From: Acetobacter oryzoeni
GTDB lineage: Bacteria; Pseudomonadota; Alphaproteobacteria; Acetobacterales; Acetobacteraceae
DNA: 64,000 nucleotides
Direction: 5' to 3'
Assembly: GCF_004014775.2 (NCBI RefSeq)
Contig: NZ_CP042808.1
Location: forward strand, 930,001-994,000
Below, piece by piece: positions 63,009 to 64,000 of this stretch. The translations under genes were made by a program, and so were the position numbers. The notes below the pieces were generated by a model. That model did no database searches, was not told the origin of the DNA, and saw only the letters and a list, made by a program, of their open reading frames with translations. How positions within the stretch are numbered: position 1 is the first letter of the stretch; every line of letters begins with the position of its first letter.

Positions 63009-64000
63009 TTACTGAACCCATGCCTGAGAAAACAAAAGCTGGTTTACGGTTGTAAACAGCAGGTTTTTCAGGCGTGGGGATGTTAAAATAACAGCATCTT
63101 TTTCAATGGCAGGAGCTACAGGGGCTTGCTCCATAACCCGCCTGTCTGCCTCCTGCCACAAGGCATTTTGCGCCTGTGCGCTCAGGCTTACATCCGTTTT
63201 GGCTTTATCCATCAGGCTTTGCACATCCCGGTTACAAAATCCGGGAATATTGATGGAACTGTCTGAACTGGGGTGAATATTTTCACACCCCAATAAAGCA
63301 TCCAAAAAGTTGGAAGCCGATGGATAATCGGCAGACCAGGAGGCTACGCCAATTTGCACATGGTTATCCGAATTCTGCATGTAGGAAAAAGCCAGTGCGC
63401 TGCTAAGTGGGCGCAGATTGGCACGGTAGCCAAGGTTTTGCAGCATGTCCCGCACCCATGCGCCCATGGCCAGATCAACACTGGTGTTGGCGGCAATCAC
63501 GGTCACTTTCTGGCCGTATGTTCCGCTTTCACGCACCAGATTGCGTGCTTTTTCCATATCTGTGCCACGCCACATGGGGGCAGGAGATTCAGGAGAGGCA
63601 TCCTTGGTGTAAAAACATTGCGTAGAGGATGCCGACAAAGTGGAAGGCAACATGCCGCATAGCGGGCGGGCAATGCCGGGGCCACCATATAAAATGGCCA
63701 TGGCCTTGCGGTTTAGCGCGTAATTGACGGCCTGCCGCGCCTTGAGGGAAGAAAAAGGGGCTTCGCGCATGTTCATGGGCAGAAAATACATGGCCGGATG
63801 GCGCAATACATGCGTCTGGCCAGTAAAGCGGCTGCCCAATTCTCCCAATCGGTCTAGGGGAATAGGGTCTGCCATCCAGTCATACTGTCCGTTTTCTACG
63901 GCGGTTACGGCAGCTTCATCTGGTATGCCAAAAGTATAGTCTATCCGATCCGGGTAACCAAAAGGCTGCGCCTGTGCGTTCCATTCCTTGAAATACGGAT
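63009..64000 (-). CDS. ABC transporter solute-binding protein, family 5 (peptide-binding type), partial
   Basis: The last 330 residues are present; the gene continues beyond the window's right edge. The frame runs in from the edge (PYFKEWNAQAQPFGYPDRIDYTF), and the first internal Met is not the start. Family 5 marks are visible: a NPYF-like entry, REAPFSSLKARQAVNYALNRKAMA, then DMEKARNLVRESG and the typical hinge ASWSADYPSASNFLDALL. Such proteins deliver oligopeptides, dipeptides, nickel or sugars to an ABC importer; the ligand cannot be told. It converges on pstS. Confidence 0.85.
   Translation of the reverse strand, partial: PYFKEWNAQAQPFGYPDRIDYTFGIPDEAAVTAVENGQYDWMADPIPLDRLGELGSRFTGQTHVLRHPAMYFLPMNMREAPFSSLKARQAVNYALNRKAMAILYGGPGIARPLCGMLPSTLSASSTQCFYTKDASPESPAPMWRGTDMEKARNLVRESGTYGQKVTVIAANTSVDLAMGAWVRDMLQNLGYRANLRPLSSALAFSYMQNSDNHVQIGVASWSADYPSASNFLDALLGCENIHPSSDSSINIPGFCNRDVQSLMDKAKTDVSLSAQAQNALWQEADRRVMEQAPVAPAIEKDAVILTSPRLKNLLFTTVNQLLFSQAWVQ

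Noticed and set aside
1..64000. Mobile elements, CRISPR arrays, tRNA or rRNA genes
   Set aside because: I looked for transposase and integrase motifs, regularly spaced repeats and tRNA cloverleaf sequences in the gaps and saw none.

Overview
The window reads as a chromosomal segment of an acetic acid bacterium (Acetobacteraceae, most likely Acetobacter or a close relative). The main evidence is a three-subunit membrane aldehyde dehydrogenase (triheme cytochrome c, 2x[2Fe-2S] subunit, Tat-exported molybdopterin subunit, in aldF-aldG-aldH order), a cytosolic mannitol-type polyol dehydrogenase, long acidic, RGG-like or HTH extensions on housekeeping proteins, and typical alphaproteobacterial gene orders (carA-carB-greA, lptF-lptG-lptD-surA-rsmA, minC-minD-minE, rpsF-rpsR-rplI, rpmI-rplT-pheS-pheT, hslV-hslU). 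I see no insertion sequence, prophage, CRISPR array, rRNA or tRNA gene. This is core genome, densely packed on both strands.

Layout. 1-9.8 kb (minus): EnvC-like activator, phosphoglycerate mutase, threonine dehydratase, GreA and both carbamoyl-phosphate synthase subunits; CarA carries an N-terminal helix-turn-helix-like domain. 9.9-17.9 kb (plus): YqeY, DNA primase, RpoD, a GNAT acetyltransferase, ribosomal proteins S6-S18-L9, and cyclopropane fatty acid synthase. 17.9-26.7 kb (minus): the outer-membrane biogenesis operon lptFGD-surA-rsmA and a large porin. 27.2-29.8 kb (plus): an ABC exporter coupled to a GntR regulator. 29.9-31.9 kb (minus): MinCDE. 32-36.3 kb: GST, a BaiN-like flavoprotein, RsmI (minus) and an LppC/LpoA-like lipoprotein (plus); the last two overlap head to head. 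36.4-42.9 kb: a TPR-glycosyltransferase, CarD, a bestrophin, S-formylglutathione hydrolase, a YdcF-like protein and FtsEX. 43.2-51.2 kb: a zinc-ribbon Pro/Glu-rich membrane protein, a small membrane protein, two overlapping sensor kinases, HslVU and SufE. 51.3-57.3 kb (minus): aldFGH and the polyol dehydrogenase. 57.6-62.9 kb (plus): L35, L20, PheST and PstS. The window ends inside a peptide/solute ABC binding protein (minus).

Functionally the segment is dominated by envelope biogenesis and division (LptDFG, SurA, EnvC, FtsEX, MinCDE, LppC), the translation apparatus, and periplasmic oxidation that feeds the respiratory chain. Tight coupling is frequent: TAATG or ATGA junctions link hslV-hslU-sufE, the exporter and its GntR regulator, minD-minE and ftsE-ftsX. 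Many transcription units end in clear intrinsic terminators, several usable from both sides.

The points most worth a second look are regulatory or architectural: the HTH-CarA fusion with two tandem 21-bp dyads upstream of it; the 16-bp head-to-head overlap of the rsmI and lppC start regions; a probable CTG start for rsmA; a terminator-like hairpin between minC and minD; a possible leader peptide ahead of pheS; isolated perfect palindromes upstream of the exporter and of aldFGH; and a two-kinase module with degenerate receivers. No wholly new multi-gene system is evident. All calls are from reading the sequence and translated frames; no database search was run.
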